Shown here in pieces: positions 10,928 through 20,659 of a stretch of DNA of 22,780 nucleotides. Position 1 is the stretch's first letter. Each line of letters starts with the position of its first letter. Made by a program: the position numbers and the translations under genes. Source of the stretch: Haplomitrium mnioides (lineage: Eukaryota > Marchantiophyta > Haplomitriopsida > Calobryales); the NCBI GenBank assembly GCA_049999725.1, contig JBNGIS010019120.1, positions 1 through 22,780 of the forward strand, given 5' to 3'. Under the pieces are notes generated by a model, which was given only the letters and a program-made list of their open reading frames with translations, had not been told where the DNA came from and ran no database searches.

Positions 10928-12564
10928 TAATTCATTCGCCGAGTAAGAACGGTACCTTTTGTCGCCGCTTCGGAAGTCGCTCGCAATAAGAACTGAGGCT
11001 TCCTTCGCTAACTCTTTGCTCTACTTGATATAGGAACCATGGCAGACTCCCCGTGGATCCCCTTCAAACTTTCAGCGCACCCGGTTGAACTTTCGTCCTC
11101 GGCAATGCCGGAACTCCGATAGGTCACCTTTTCGGCTGCTGGTCCTGTGCTTCTTCTTTTGACCGGATCATCGTTTCATCGCCTTTTTGCCATAAGAACT
11201 AAGCGCGCCATCAACACTCGTCGAACTTTCAGACTATACTTTGTCGAACTTTCCGCCGCTTTGCCGGATCAGCGATATATCAGCATTTCACCTTGCTCGC
11301 TCTTTGTCTGGCCGAGCCCATGATAAGTCACTACTTTGCATCCATTCCCTTGGTCTCTAGTTGAGCTTTCTTATGGATCCACGTTAAGTGGTCTCCCCAC
11401 TTAGGGAGGCTAATCAGAACCTGTTTACCCAAGGCTTTCCCATTTTCCCCTAAGTCCCGCGGACTCCCTGGGAATGCTACGTGTCCCTTAATCCGTGAAG
11501 CACGGTGGGACTGCTACGTTTCCGCAGCTCCCCATAGAGTTCTTGAGTTCGTAACTATGATCCGTCGTTGTTTCGTCCTTCTCGCTTAGCCTCGCCGTTG
11601 CCTTAAAGAATCTTCCATGTTGCCGTAATGGTGACCAGTCTTCGATTCATTAGTCGCTGCTTTGCCATCACTTCGGACCCGTCGGATCTTCCTTCACGGA
11701 TCCCTGTTAAGTGGGGAACCCACATAGGAAGGCTGATCGGATCCAACTTAACCGGTCCTCCCCAAATCGGGGGATCAAGCAGAACCCTTTTAACAGGTCT
11801 CTCCACTTAGGAAGGCTTGGTTCCGATGTTTGTCCGGTTGTACCCTCTAATGAACTTCTTCCGATACTTGCATCGGACTCCCACCCTTCCTCTTTCGAGA
11901 GGACTTCGGACTGCGGGAAAGCATTTGTGTTTACCTGGAGAAAGAGGCGTCCCCCGATCTCTGGTGTTGTCGCTGCTCCCCGATGCATGTCGCCCTTGTC
12001 CCCTATCTTGAATCCGCCGTTCTGACTTGCTGGACGACCCATTATCCTTTGTTATGGATTCCTCCCCTGCCCTGCTGACGCGCGACCTCCCTTGAACCTC
12101 GTCTTGTGGTCTTCTCGGCCTGACACTCCATTGCAACTCTCCTCTGCTCTCCCGATCCCCTTTGCCCTACCTCGTCTTCCCTCTCTCTTCCGGTCCCTTC
12201 CTTTCTGGTCTTCCTAGCGCTGATATTTCTAGCTCTTGCCCCCTTCCTTCATAATATGAATCCGATTCCGCTACTTCGGATCGGAAGAACGAAGTAACCT
12301 CTGCTTATCTTCCGATTAGAGTTAATGTGTTTCTTTCCGCTCATCTTACCACTTCAGAATGGAGAAATGTCATCGCTGTCGCTTCTGGTCCCTTGTAAAC
12401 CTCATTAACCCATGTTCCACTAGCTAACAATATTGTTGTCTTCATCTGATGAGGAGGAAGAAAGATCCACAACCGTCTGGAAATTTTGACTTGAATGTCT
12501 TTGTGTTGATCTATTGGAGTAGTCAAAGGAAAGATTCAACTTTGGCCTCTTGATCAGCAATAAA

Positions 12565-12750
12565 GATCCAATGCATGCAAAAGGTTGAGTCTTGAATCTT
12601 ATGGATGAATTGTGTTTCCTCTTTGATCCTTTGGGTGCAAGTTGTTCAATCTTTAATCCTATACGAGTATTGGGTTCACTCCTTGACCCTATGCGGGCAC
12701 AGGGTTCAATCTACGATGTTATGCACGCATAGGGTTCACTTGCTCGATCT
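12565..12750. repeat. 30-bp palindromic minisatellite array
   Basis: Unit starts (GATC or AATC variants) fall at 12565, 12595, 12625, 12655, 12685 and 12715, exactly 30 bp apart, with a seventh start at 12746. The last full unit has the core TTATGCACGCATAGG followed by GTTCACTTGCTC. Earlier units have decayed cores such as CTATACGAGTATTGG and CTATGCGGGCACAGG. Confidence 0.88.
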
Positions 12751-13392
12751 TCCTAGGTAGAGCTATCTGATTCAACAAACACCATCTTTTTCTCCAAAAT
12801 ACTTCTCATCATACTTGATGTTTTAGGTATTCTATCGATTACCTCCATAGAACAACGATTTGAAGCTATCTCTAGTTGTCGGCCAAAAGTAGCCCTTTTC
12901 AATGAACATGAATCTTGAAATTCTAACCTCTTCTTGTAATTGAAAACTCTAGCCATTGATAAATAATAACAAAAAAGAAACAAATATTCTCAACTTCTAC
13001 TAGTACACCAAAGAGATATGTTTTTAAAGAAAATTTCACAAAATGACAAAATCGTAAAACTTTTGTGAAGGAAATGAAAAACAAAATCGGAAAGATGAAA
13101 ACAAGCAATGATTTATGTACTAACAGTTTTTTGCACTATGCAAACCTATGTGTCAAGAGCCCCGAGAATCAGTTTTTTGCAAGAAAATGCATTATTTGAA
13201 ATTTTGGTATAAAATGAGAAATAATAGAAAGTTTCTTTCTATTGTCACAAGTTTAGTTTCCAATTTTTGTTTCCTTGTCATTGTTTTTTTCGCAATTTCT
13301 TGTCACTTTGCTATTTTTTGCCTTTCTCGCATTGTGAACTTTTTTTCGTAAGATTTTTGCCCTCAAATTTTACTAGTTATTATTAAGAGAAA
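12751..13392. other. AT-rich stretch upstream of the decayed plus-strand gene
   Basis: No promoter or RNA gene is recognisable. A 76-codon minus-strand frame at 12753-12983 has a fairly normal amino-acid mix (for example KKRLEFQDSCSLKRATFGRQ). It has no recognisable domain and no supporting neighbour, so I do not call it a gene. Confidence 0.3.
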
Positions 13393-13751
13393 ATGGCATC
13401 ATAGGCCAATGCTTCCAAACCACCTCAACCAAAGCCTCATAGGTATTTGGATGTTCTAAAGGTTATGGAGCCACAAAATTTAAGCTACAAATGGTTAGTT
13501 TGTTGTGGTACGATAAGGGACCTCGACCATCTTTTTATCTTTTTCACGATGAAGGTGAAAAATTCACCATGGGCATTTTGGTCCAAATTACCATGATTCG
13601 AGAGGGGCACAAAGCCTACATGGGGCCGCTTGTGCAGTTTGAATTGTATATTACTCTCTTCAAGACCTCAGAAAAGAAATTATACTTCAACGAGATGAAG
13701 GCACGAGACATTTTCACCAAGGATTTGCAGTCAGCTTTCAACAATTGCAAG

Positions 13752-14228
13752 GTGAGAATAGAAAGATTTGTTTTCACTCGTTTTAATTTTTTATTGCTTT
13801 GGAGGCCCTACGCATGAGGACATAGGAGTCCATATGCATATGGACACCAGAGTCTACATACGTAGAGACTCGGGAGTCCATGCAAGTATGGACTCCCTCA
13901 TCTGTGCGCACATAGACTTCTGATTCCAAGCGCACATGGATTTCCTAGTCCAAGCACGAATGGACTTCCGAGTCCAAGTGCGTTTGGTATTCCAAGTTCA
14001 TACGTGCATAGACTTTTGAGTCCAAGCGCGTTTGGTTTTCCGAGTTCATACACCATAGACTCACTGGTCCTTGCACATCTCTACCCACTTAGACTATTGA
14101 GTCTATGCTCGCACAAACTTCAGTGCATCTTTGGGGTTAGACCACATGTTGAAACACATTTAGTCCCTTATTAAGCTTTTGAAAATATTTTGTGTTAAGT
14201 CATTAACTGTTTCTTTTTTTGTTTTTAG
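13752..14228 (+). other. Inferred GT-AG intron (477 bp)
   Basis: Donor AAG|GTGAGA at 13752. Acceptor TTCTTTTTTTGTTTTTAG, with a strong pyrimidine tract, ends at 14228. Both exons are in phase 0, so joining them keeps one frame. Most of the intron is the 24-bp palindromic array. Confidence 0.6.
13820..14062. repeat. 24-bp palindromic minisatellite array in an intron
   Basis: Dyad centres fall at 13836.5, 13860.5, 13884.5, 13908.5, 13932.5, 13956.5, 13980.5, 14004.5 and 14028.5, exactly 24 bp apart. A tenth unit follows with one base deleted. The first core, GTCCATATGCATATGGAC, is a perfect 18-bp palindrome. Later units read TCCAAGCG.CG(T/A)(A/T)TGG(A/T) or TTCATACG.TGCATAGA. Decayed units continue to about 14120. 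Confidence 0.93.
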
Positions 14229-15328
14229 TTTTCTCAATATTTGTCAGGCTTTGTCAACGTTTACCCCGATGCAAAGCAGGTAGAAAAGAACTTCATCAAG
14301 GGTGCCATCTCTATAAAACTTTGAAAGTCAAGCCAGACATACATATCCAACAACTTGTGTTGCATCTAAGCGCGGCTTCGATGATTGTGGATAGGAAGTG
14401 GAGCCAATCAAGGCTCCAAAAAGGAAGAAGTAAACCCTACCCAAGAAGAAGCAAGTGCCCTCACCACTTGTTGAGGAGGAGCTGGTTCCATCCCCATCTC
14501 CAACCAGCTCATCTTCAGAGGCCTCTTCATCTTCAACTTCAAGCAGCTTAGAGGAGGAAGTCGAGCCAAAGCTGGTGCAAGCTCCAACCTCAAGAACAAA
14601 AAGGCAATCACACAAAAGGCTATAGACCTTTCAGAAACAAGAGCAGGTGGATTCTTAGATAGTATCTCAGGAAGACCAAAAAAAAGACTAGGGAGTCTAT
14701 CATCTAATGGTGCAAAGTCCGTGTGAAAACAATAGCAATTTTGCTGGAGAGTTTGAACCTTTTGAAACTTGGAATGGATAACTAGAGGCCATTCTAGATT
14801 CTGAGGTTAAATGAAGATTTGTAGAACTTCTAGCGTAAGAAATGCTCATGAACAAGTATACACATAGTTTTTTTAGTTGTTGTGGTGGACTTGCAATGCG
14901 AGTAAAGAGATAAGTCAAAGTTCAACCCAAGGAATGTCAGCCAGTTGGGAATAGAGCTACCACAAAATTTTCCCAATTTCAATCAAAAAGACCTGATGTT
15001 GTAAAATTGAAGACAACCTTGCCAGTCGGGGAGCACAACAAGACCAACTAAGGAGCCAAGCGGAGGGTCGCCAATAGTGCAGTACGATTACACCAAGAGT
15101 AGGCTCTCTAGATACTTTACAGAAAAGCTTATGAGGAAACAAATGAAAAGGTAAATTCCATGAAAAAGGTGCATCAAGAAGGAGATCGAAGGGCATAGAC
15201 AGAAAAAACAAACTCAAAGGAGAGCTTAAATAAGGCATGGAGCTACATTTTATTCTTGATTATTGGAGTTATGGTAATGCTCGAGGAAGAGTAGAATAGA
15301 GGGCGCTTTCAATGCAATTGCAATCAAC

Positions 15329-15344
15329 AAGAGGGGAGGAAGAA
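15329..15344 (+). other. Polypurine tract
   Basis: Sixteen purines in a row (AAGAGGGGAGGAAGAA) end immediately before TGTGACGACA, the inferred LTR start. In LTR retroelements a purine run directly upstream of the 3' LTR primes plus-strand synthesis. Confidence 0.5.
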
Positions 15345-16278
15345 TGTGACGACATTCATGGGGCAACAATAGCATGAGGGGTCGAAGGACGCTGTGATCT
15401 ATCAAAATGCTAATGGGCCTAATCAAAGCCCAACAGGCTTCATTCTTTTGAATTCATCCTTCTATCAGGGGTTTGTCGGTTCTATTAAGTCGGGTCGAGC
15501 ATAAGAGTGGACTATAGCAGATCTATACTTTTTGGTATAAGCGCGACGTTCCTACTTCTGCATGGAAAACGACGTCGAGCGGCGCTTCATAAGAGAAAGT
15601 CAACTATCGGGGTTGACTATCAGAGTTTGTTGATGACCAATAGTGTTTGTTGTCAATAACCACAATTACCATCCACGGTTTGAATCAATTAGGTCTATCG
15701 GGTCATTCTGATATTCCTTTTTGAGTCGGACCAATTTTCTCTTAATCGGCTCAATTCATCGGAGGCCCGACCATTGGCGCCTATCAAAAAGAGTCAACTC
15801 TATAGGTTGACTATCAAAGTCTGCAAGTGCTCATCGAGGTCTACCATTGGTCATCGGGGCGTTGTCATCGAACTAGTTTGATCTAGATTCATTAGGTCCT
15901 TCAGATGTCCCTCATCGAACTAACCTAATCATTCTTTTCGGCCATGCCGATCCATTCTTCTCATAGCAGTCTTGTCAAATAGACTGTTAGGGGATTCTCT
16001 AACCATTCATAAGGAGCCAAGAACATGTGTCTCTTTAACACTATAAAAAGAGGAAGAACATAACAAAGTGATAGAGCTGGTAGCACCAACGACACAATTA
16101 AGCACATAGTCACAAAGAAGAGTTGCAACACGAAGTTATCAGACCTACTACCACCTGAGTAAGATTCGAATTGCTTGGCGCAGAAATCATCAGGCCTTGA
16201 CAAAGTTATCAGCGGAAGTTTGCAAGCAATATAGGGGTGGAATTAGAGTTGCAGAAGGATCAACCACTCTGTGACACA
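15345..16278 (+). mobile_element. Long terminal repeat of a gypsy-type element (single copy in window)
   Basis: The left edge TGTGACGACA abuts a polypurine tract. The right edge, GTGACACA, ends in ACA a few bases before a primer-binding-site-like sequence. A TATA box sits in the last third, as expected for the U3/R junction. The length of about 934 bp is ordinary for plant gypsy elements. The usual test, a second matching copy, fails inside this window because the 3' end of the element is missing. A purine tract on its left and a primer site on its right fit an LTR shared between two tandem partial elements, or a 5' LTR with a chance purine run. Confidence 0.5.
16042..16049 (+). promoter_or_regulatory. 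TATA box in the LTR
   Basis: TATAAAAA within CACTATAAAAAGAGGAAG. It lies about 230 bases before the inferred LTR end, a position consistent with an LTR promoter that initiates 25-35 bases downstream. Confidence 0.5.
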
Positions 16279-16284
16279 AAGAAA

Positions 16285-16300
16285 TTGGCACCAATGGAGA
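16285..16300 (+). other. Possible primer-binding site
   Basis: TTGGCACCAATGGAGA begins 6 bases after the inferred LTR end. A TGG start is what complementarity to a tRNA 3' CCA gives. It resembles the TTGGCGCC-type sites of some plant gypsy elements, with G-to-A change. The tRNA partner is not determined. Confidence 0.35.
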
Positions 16301-16446
16301 AGAGTATATATAAAGGCAGAAAACATAAAGAAAGGGTTGAATTACAAGGAGTGAAAGAGGGGAAGAACAGCAAGAGCCCAAGGAATTTGAGGTGAGTATG
16401 AAGAGTCAAGCGTGGGGATTTCAAGGAGGGGACCTAGACCAACAAG

Positions 16447-16653
16447 ATGGACCCAACTAGCCGCACATGCATTATGGTGTGTTGGAATTGTGGGCAATCA
16501 AGGCACATTTCTACCGGATGTCTGGAGATTAGGAAGCAACACTCGGGGATACTTGAAAAAATCTACACCCTTTGCATAAAAGAAGGTTATGCCACTGCTG
16601 TATGTCCTATCACGCGCAATCAAGAGCGAGCAAGACTGGCTTTGCACTCATGA
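16447..16653 (+). pseudogene. Gag C-terminal zinc-knuckle fragment
   Basis: A 68-codon open frame whose residues 12-25 are CWNCGQSRHISTGC, a CX2CX4HX4C knuckle that binds nucleic acid in retroelement Gag proteins. A second knuckle at residues 40-53 is broken: the first Cys and the His are both Tyr (Y-x2-C-x4-Y-x4-C), each explicable by one transition. The capsid domain that should precede it is absent. The ATG at 16447 is simply the first Met in the frame, not a defended start. Downstream reading needs a frame change into the acidic linker and protease. Confidence 0.6.
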
Positions 16654-16865
16654 ATTGCCCCAACAGAAGGGACCATTGCCAATGTGCAATGTGTTCTCAC
16701 GGAATGGGAAAGGGAGACGCCATCTTTCAAGGATCGCTACACGGTCACCACAAGAGGAGCAAAGGAGAAAAAAATAGCCACCAAAAGAAAGAAAAGGCCT
16801 ACTGACCAAGAAGGAGAGACGAGCCAGTGGACCGGATTCCTACAGATGAGGATTCAGATTACTAG

Positions 16866-17537
16866 AGGGACCATCTGAAGCTGTTCTATCCAAGGCAAGA
16901 GGAGAATGCCCTAAAACAATTGGAAGCACTCGAAGAGGTAGAGGCTGAGAAGGCGGCCATCGAAACACTAAGAAACTTGTCAAAAAAAGAGGCAATATCG
17001 AAGGCTGAGGATAGATCCAAGGCCGCGCAACCTATGTCCTATAGCATTAAGCAGGATGTGCAAGATTTTCCTATCACCGCCATCGTGGGACAACTGATCA
17101 AGGACAACCCCATCTATCGGCATCAACTAACGGAATTCCTGATGGTACCAAGGCGGAGAAGGCGATTGCCACCAGTGGGAAACCTGACCAATGCAATGAT
17201 GCTATGTGACAATCAAGGAGCCTCAAAAATTGACATCCAAACTGCAAGTTGCACCTTAACCATGGTTCCGATAGATGGAGTGGCGGGAGTAAACATAATG
17301 GTGGAACAAACCGCACACCAATCGGGTTATCGAACCTTTGAGGCAATTGGCCGGATTATGAGGTTGGCAAATAGATCCAAAAAGAAATCAGTAGGGGTAT
17401 TAACCAATGTTCCGACATGCATAGAAGGAGTGGACTTTTCCTTGAACTACCTAGTGATGAGGCCCGCCAACACGTCACCCTACCTTGCTCTGATGAACAA
17501 ACCGTGGCTCCATGGAGCTAAAGTAACCCACGACTAG
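16866..17537 (+). pseudogene. Acidic linker and retropepsin-like protease region of pol
   Basis: The frame is open from just after a TAG at 16863 to TAG 17535-17537, so it begins upstream of the first usable initiator. It starts with a charged linker (EALEEVEAEKAA) and is followed by the protease core. IDGVAGVNIM around 17268-17297 is the active-site strand (Asp-Gly, with Val where Gly or Ala is usual). YLALMNKPWLHGA near 17490-17520 matches the C-terminal Leu-Gly-x-Pro-Trp-Leu region of gypsy proteases, with Gly replaced by Asn. Upstream, IVGQLIKDNPIYRHQLTEFL is a conserved-looking pre-protease helix whose role I do not know. The longest intact stretch of the element. Confidence 0.65.
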
Positions 17538-17915
17538 GGGACTCGAGCGTTAAGGTTCGGAGATCCTAGAACTGTGGTGCACTATAGGCAGCCACCAAAT
17601 CAGAGGGAAACTAGTGCCGACAGGGCCTATGACATTTATTGGAGTATTGAGGATGATTTTGAGTCCGAGGGTATCCTTTGAATGAAATATTTGGAATAGA
17701 TGACCGAAGGGAACCTGCTAAGCAGTATGCAAAACATCAAAGGGAAAATGGAGGTAGTACTCATATATCAAGTGGAGCCTAGCTAGGATATTGAAACGGC
17801 CACTCCTTCACTTGTGAATACAATTGGCAAGAAAGAAGGGAATGAAGAATCAAAAAAAGAAGCACAAAGCCATACGCCCAAATCAGCATCACTTAAAATA
17901 TAGAAGTACCATGCG

Positions 17916-19270
17916 GTGACCATTTCATTAAGAAAAACATTGCAAATCAGGTTCGGCCTTAGTCGAGGAGAAGAGAGAGCTTTGACCCAAGTAGTGAGCA
18001 ATTACCATGATGTGTTTGTCTGGCATCATTCTGACCTCCGAAGAGTACCAAGGGAATTTGAAAAGCATCTGATTGATCTAGAGGCTACAGCTATACTTGT
18101 GAGGCAAAAGCAAAACCGGCTGAGCCCCAAGCTATCCTTGATAGTCAAGCAGTACCAAAAAATCTGGGATCAGATGGAAAGCCCAAGATCAAAGTTTGTC
18201 AAGATAACAAGAGGTTGAATCACGCCACCAAAAAAGACCACTGCTCTCTACCATTCACGGATGGAGTGTTGGACATGGTTGTAGGTCAGGAAATGTACAG
18301 TTTCATGGACGGTTATTCAAGATATAATCAAGTCTGGATTCGCCCGAAGGACCAACTCAAAACATCCTTTACTATAGAGTCGGGAGTGTTCGTCTTTTGG
18401 TAGATGCCATTTGGGTTGTACAAAGCCCTTGGAACTTTCCAACCACTAATGATGAACCTATTCCATGATTACTTGGGCAAGTTCCTCAAGATCTTCATTG
18501 ATGACTTTGTAGTCTATGGTAAAGCAAGGGAGCATGCAGAGAACCTATGCCTAACCTTTCAGCGACGGCAAGATATCGAGCTCAAGCTTCATCCAGACAA
18601 GTGATTTTTTGCAGTAAAAGAAGGAATACTATTGAGGCACTGTGTGTCTGTTTAGGGAATCAAAGTGGACCAAGAGAAGGTTAAAACCTAGGCAGAGGTG
18701 GCATTTCCTAGTAGTCTGAAGGAGGTACAGGGGTTTTTGGGATGCGTGGGGTACTACCAAAGGTTCATCCCTCAATTTTCCCTTGTTGCTACACCTCTCA
18801 CCGAGATGGTGAAAAAGGGAACTGATTTCTAGCCCACCAAATCATAGCTGACAAGCCTCCAAAAGCTAAAGCGCAAGCTCGGGTGTGCACCAGTGATTTT
18901 GCCACCCAACTAGGAGAAGGAATTCCACGTAATGGTAGACGTTTCAGAATTATATGTGGGATTAGTGTTAAGCCAGATGGAGTGACCACCCCATTTACTT
19001 TGCAAGCCAAGTCTTGACCTTCATAGAACAAAATTACTCAACAATAGAGAGGGAAGTATTGGGCATTATCTACTCTTTGAAGAAATTCAGACACTATTGT
19101 TGTATTATCGAGTGATGTCTCTTATGGATCATGACGCCCTTTGGTGCATTGTCAACAAACTGGATTTAACCGAAAGAGGAGCTAGATGAATGTTGTTATT
19201 ACAAGAGTTTGATTACGACGTCCGAGTGCAACTAGGCAAACAACATAGCAATGCTGATTTCTTTTCATGA
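17916..19270 (+). pseudogene. Reverse transcriptase and RNase H of gypsy-type pol, degenerate
   Basis: The RT N-terminal part ends RQKQNRLSPKLSLIVKQ (about 18100-18150). It is followed by a frameshift and an apparent deletion of the segment that normally precedes the KVCQD block. Then come LPFTDGVLD, YSFMDGYSRYNQVWI, MPFGL (18404) and the catalytic FIDDF (18494-18508). Next is [16 protein letters not shown], typical of the RT-RNase H connection. RNase H keeps its first Asp (VMVDVS), the Glu (STIEREVLGIIYSLKKFRHY, in a shifted frame) and a later Asp (MDHDAL), and ends at QHSNADF. In-frame stops at 18401, 18602, 18653, 18689, 18830, 18845 and 18911 kill it. Several sit where Trp, Gln or Arg is expected. 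Integrase is absent. Confidence 0.8.
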
Positions 19271-19309
19271 CTAAGGTACTCAGAGGGAGGTGGAGTGGTA
19301 GATGACGCC

Positions 19310-20284
19310 TGTCAGCCCCCTCCTTCACGCGTTAACCCCCAAAGACTGCTCTTCGGAAGGAAAATGCAGACATATATGGAGTTTAGGTTCTTTTTATGAG
19401 ATGGCCCCGCTGCAAGTTATCACTCTGAGGTCTTAAAGATGTTCCTCATCACTTTTCAGACCCTTCTTCTCTTTCAATTCTGCATTCAGACATTCATATA
19501 CACCTCAAAAGCTTCTTTGATCAAATTCCGAAGCGGATTTCAAGGATCCGAAATAGGATCCAAACTCAAAGTTTTACAATATAGGATCAAGATCTGACAT
19601 CCAAATTATACAAGGGACCTATCCACTGTACTGCCTTACCCTCTGAGGCTGATTCTTGGATTCCTGTTGAGCTGAGATCTTGTTCACTTCGAATCTGAAA
19701 TGTCTTTTCAAGAAATACAAACTGAAGACAAAACTAACTAACCCACAAACACACACACACACACACCCAACACACACTACTCCAATGATTCTTTGACTTG
19801 GGACGACCTCTGCAACACAAGCTTGAACTCTCAACATTCCATTTCTCCCTTCCCTTTGCAGCTCATCTGGCTTTCCCAAGATTCAAGCTTTACCACATTC
19901 TTTTGACTTCCGATCTCGACTTTAGCAATTCCAATCACACTTCCCACTTCCACCCACGTACCCTTCTCCAAATAGTTTTGTAACTTCTCTTGCGAGAAGC
20001 CTTGAATTTACTTCCTTAGGATCGGAAGAGGATTTCTTTGACTTCCACCTCTGAAAGACAGTCCTCTTGACTGTTGGTTACCCACTCCACCCCAAAGCTT
20101 TGATGGATCTTCTTACACCATACACGGGCATGAATGCAGCTACTCCTCCTTGACTTCCCTTGAGAGAATAAACTAGAAATGCCCTCTAAACGTCTCTGGG
20201 ATTGTTGCTCCTTTACAGACAACACTGAGACGACTCCAAAGAACCCACTTTGGCAGCCTTTCCGATTTTAGGACAACCCAGAAT
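19310..20284 (+). repeat. Dispersed repeat copy B (LTR-like start TGTCAGCCCC)
   Basis: Full-length relative of 8755-9690 in the same orientation. It starts about 40 bases past the last readable RNase H residue, where integrase should begin, and its end (CAACCCAGAATT) is followed by unrelated AT-rich DNA. Unlike copy A, it does not continue into the GC-richer repeat. It could be a solo LTR, or the end of an element that inserted into or recombined with the gypsy remnant. Confidence 0.8.
19748..19767. repeat. CA dinucleotide microsatellite
   Basis: About nine CA units inside dispersed repeat B. Copy A has only a short CAACACACTCATACACCC at the equivalent place, so expansion followed divergence of the copies. 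Confidence 0.85.
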
Positions 20285-20655
20285 TAATAGCCGCTACTTT
20301 GAACCAAGAACTGCTACTGAGTTCCTGTTTCACCTTGCAATGGAAATTTTTTTTTCCGAAGATTTGGCATTCAAAAACATCAAATTTAAGACTAAAATCT
20401 TCTTTTTGAAAAAAAAAATCGTTTTTTATAAACAAAAAATGCATATTTTCCATTTAGATTATATTTTAAATATTTATTTTTAGAAAAAAACTTGAAAAAC
20501 AGACATTTTGGTTATTCGAATATTTAAAACAACTTGACACTATTGTGAATAAACTAAATTCATAAAAAAAACATATATCTTTTGGTAGAAAAAAACTACA
20601 TAAAAATGTAAGTATACAGTCGTATAAGAACTTTAAACCTGACTTTGAGCATCGT
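20285..20655. other. AT-rich stretch with no visible gene
   Basis: Long A and T runs between dispersed repeat B and the 37-bp array. Open frames here are low-complexity K/F/I-rich and not credible. Confidence 0.5.
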
Positions 20656-20659
20656 AGCC

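Larger units (their letters stand above)
9690..12300. repeat. GC-richer dispersed repeat, copy 2
   Basis: This is the diverged counterpart of 1-2450, sharing the ATTCCCAGC...CAGTCCACCTCCACCC block (9788-9830), the CCCCGCAAAGGGG hairpins and the TTAAGTGG/CCACTTAGGAAGG hairpins. It contains two tandem sub-repeats (125-bp and 50-bp). No credible protein is encoded; long frames on either strand, such as 10302-10826 (-), follow from base composition and internal repetition. Confidence 0.6.
13393..15100 (+). pseudogene. Decayed two-exon gene, unknown family
   Basis: ATG at 13393 opens a frame (MAS, stop, ANASKPPQPKPHRY...) that shifts near 13487 into the frame running 13491-13751 (LLWYDKGPRPSFYLFHDEGE, IREGHKAYMGPLVQFELYI). 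Exon 1 ends AAG|GTGAGA and exon 2 resumes in phase after TTTTTAG at 14229 (FSQYLSGFVNVYPDAKQVEK). After a frameshift near 14315, a single frame runs from about 14325 to 15100. It holds a lysine-rich nuclear-localisation-like block (APKRKK, LPKKKQ), a Pro/Ser/Glu-rich linker (14460-14580), then FAGEFEPFETWNG, DSEVK and NKYTHSFFSCCGGLAMRVKR, with about nine stops. I do not recognise the protein. A polypurine tract and LTR follow 230 bases downstream, so it may belong to a retroelement. It is not functional as read. Confidence 0.5.
15345..19309 (+). mobile_element. Truncated Ty3/gypsy-type retroelement
   Basis: Order: LTR, primer-site-like sequence, CCHC knuckle, acidic linker, protease, reverse transcriptase, RNase H, then an abrupt junction to dispersed repeat B at 19310. 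That order is typical of Ty3/gypsy (Metaviridae). Only about 170 bases separate the LTR from the CCHC frame, so most of the capsid region is deleted. No integrase or second LTR follows. Numerous stops and frameshifts make it inactive. Confidence 0.75.

Noticed and set aside
11707-12136. Overlapping open frames of about 105-110 codons on both strands
   Set aside because: Mutual shadows in a GC-richer repeat with hairpins; no domain or splice support.
12565-14062. Regularly spaced palindromic repeats resembling a CRISPR array
   Set aside because: Spacers are as repetitive as the repeats, periods are 24-37 bp (far too short for a CRISPR repeat plus spacer), there are no cas genes, and the context is eukaryotic.
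14328-14615. Minus-strand acidic Ser/Glu-rich open frames
   Set aside because: Antisense of the Ser/Pro/Glu linker of the plus-strand decayed gene, which is supported by a longer continuous frame and an intron.
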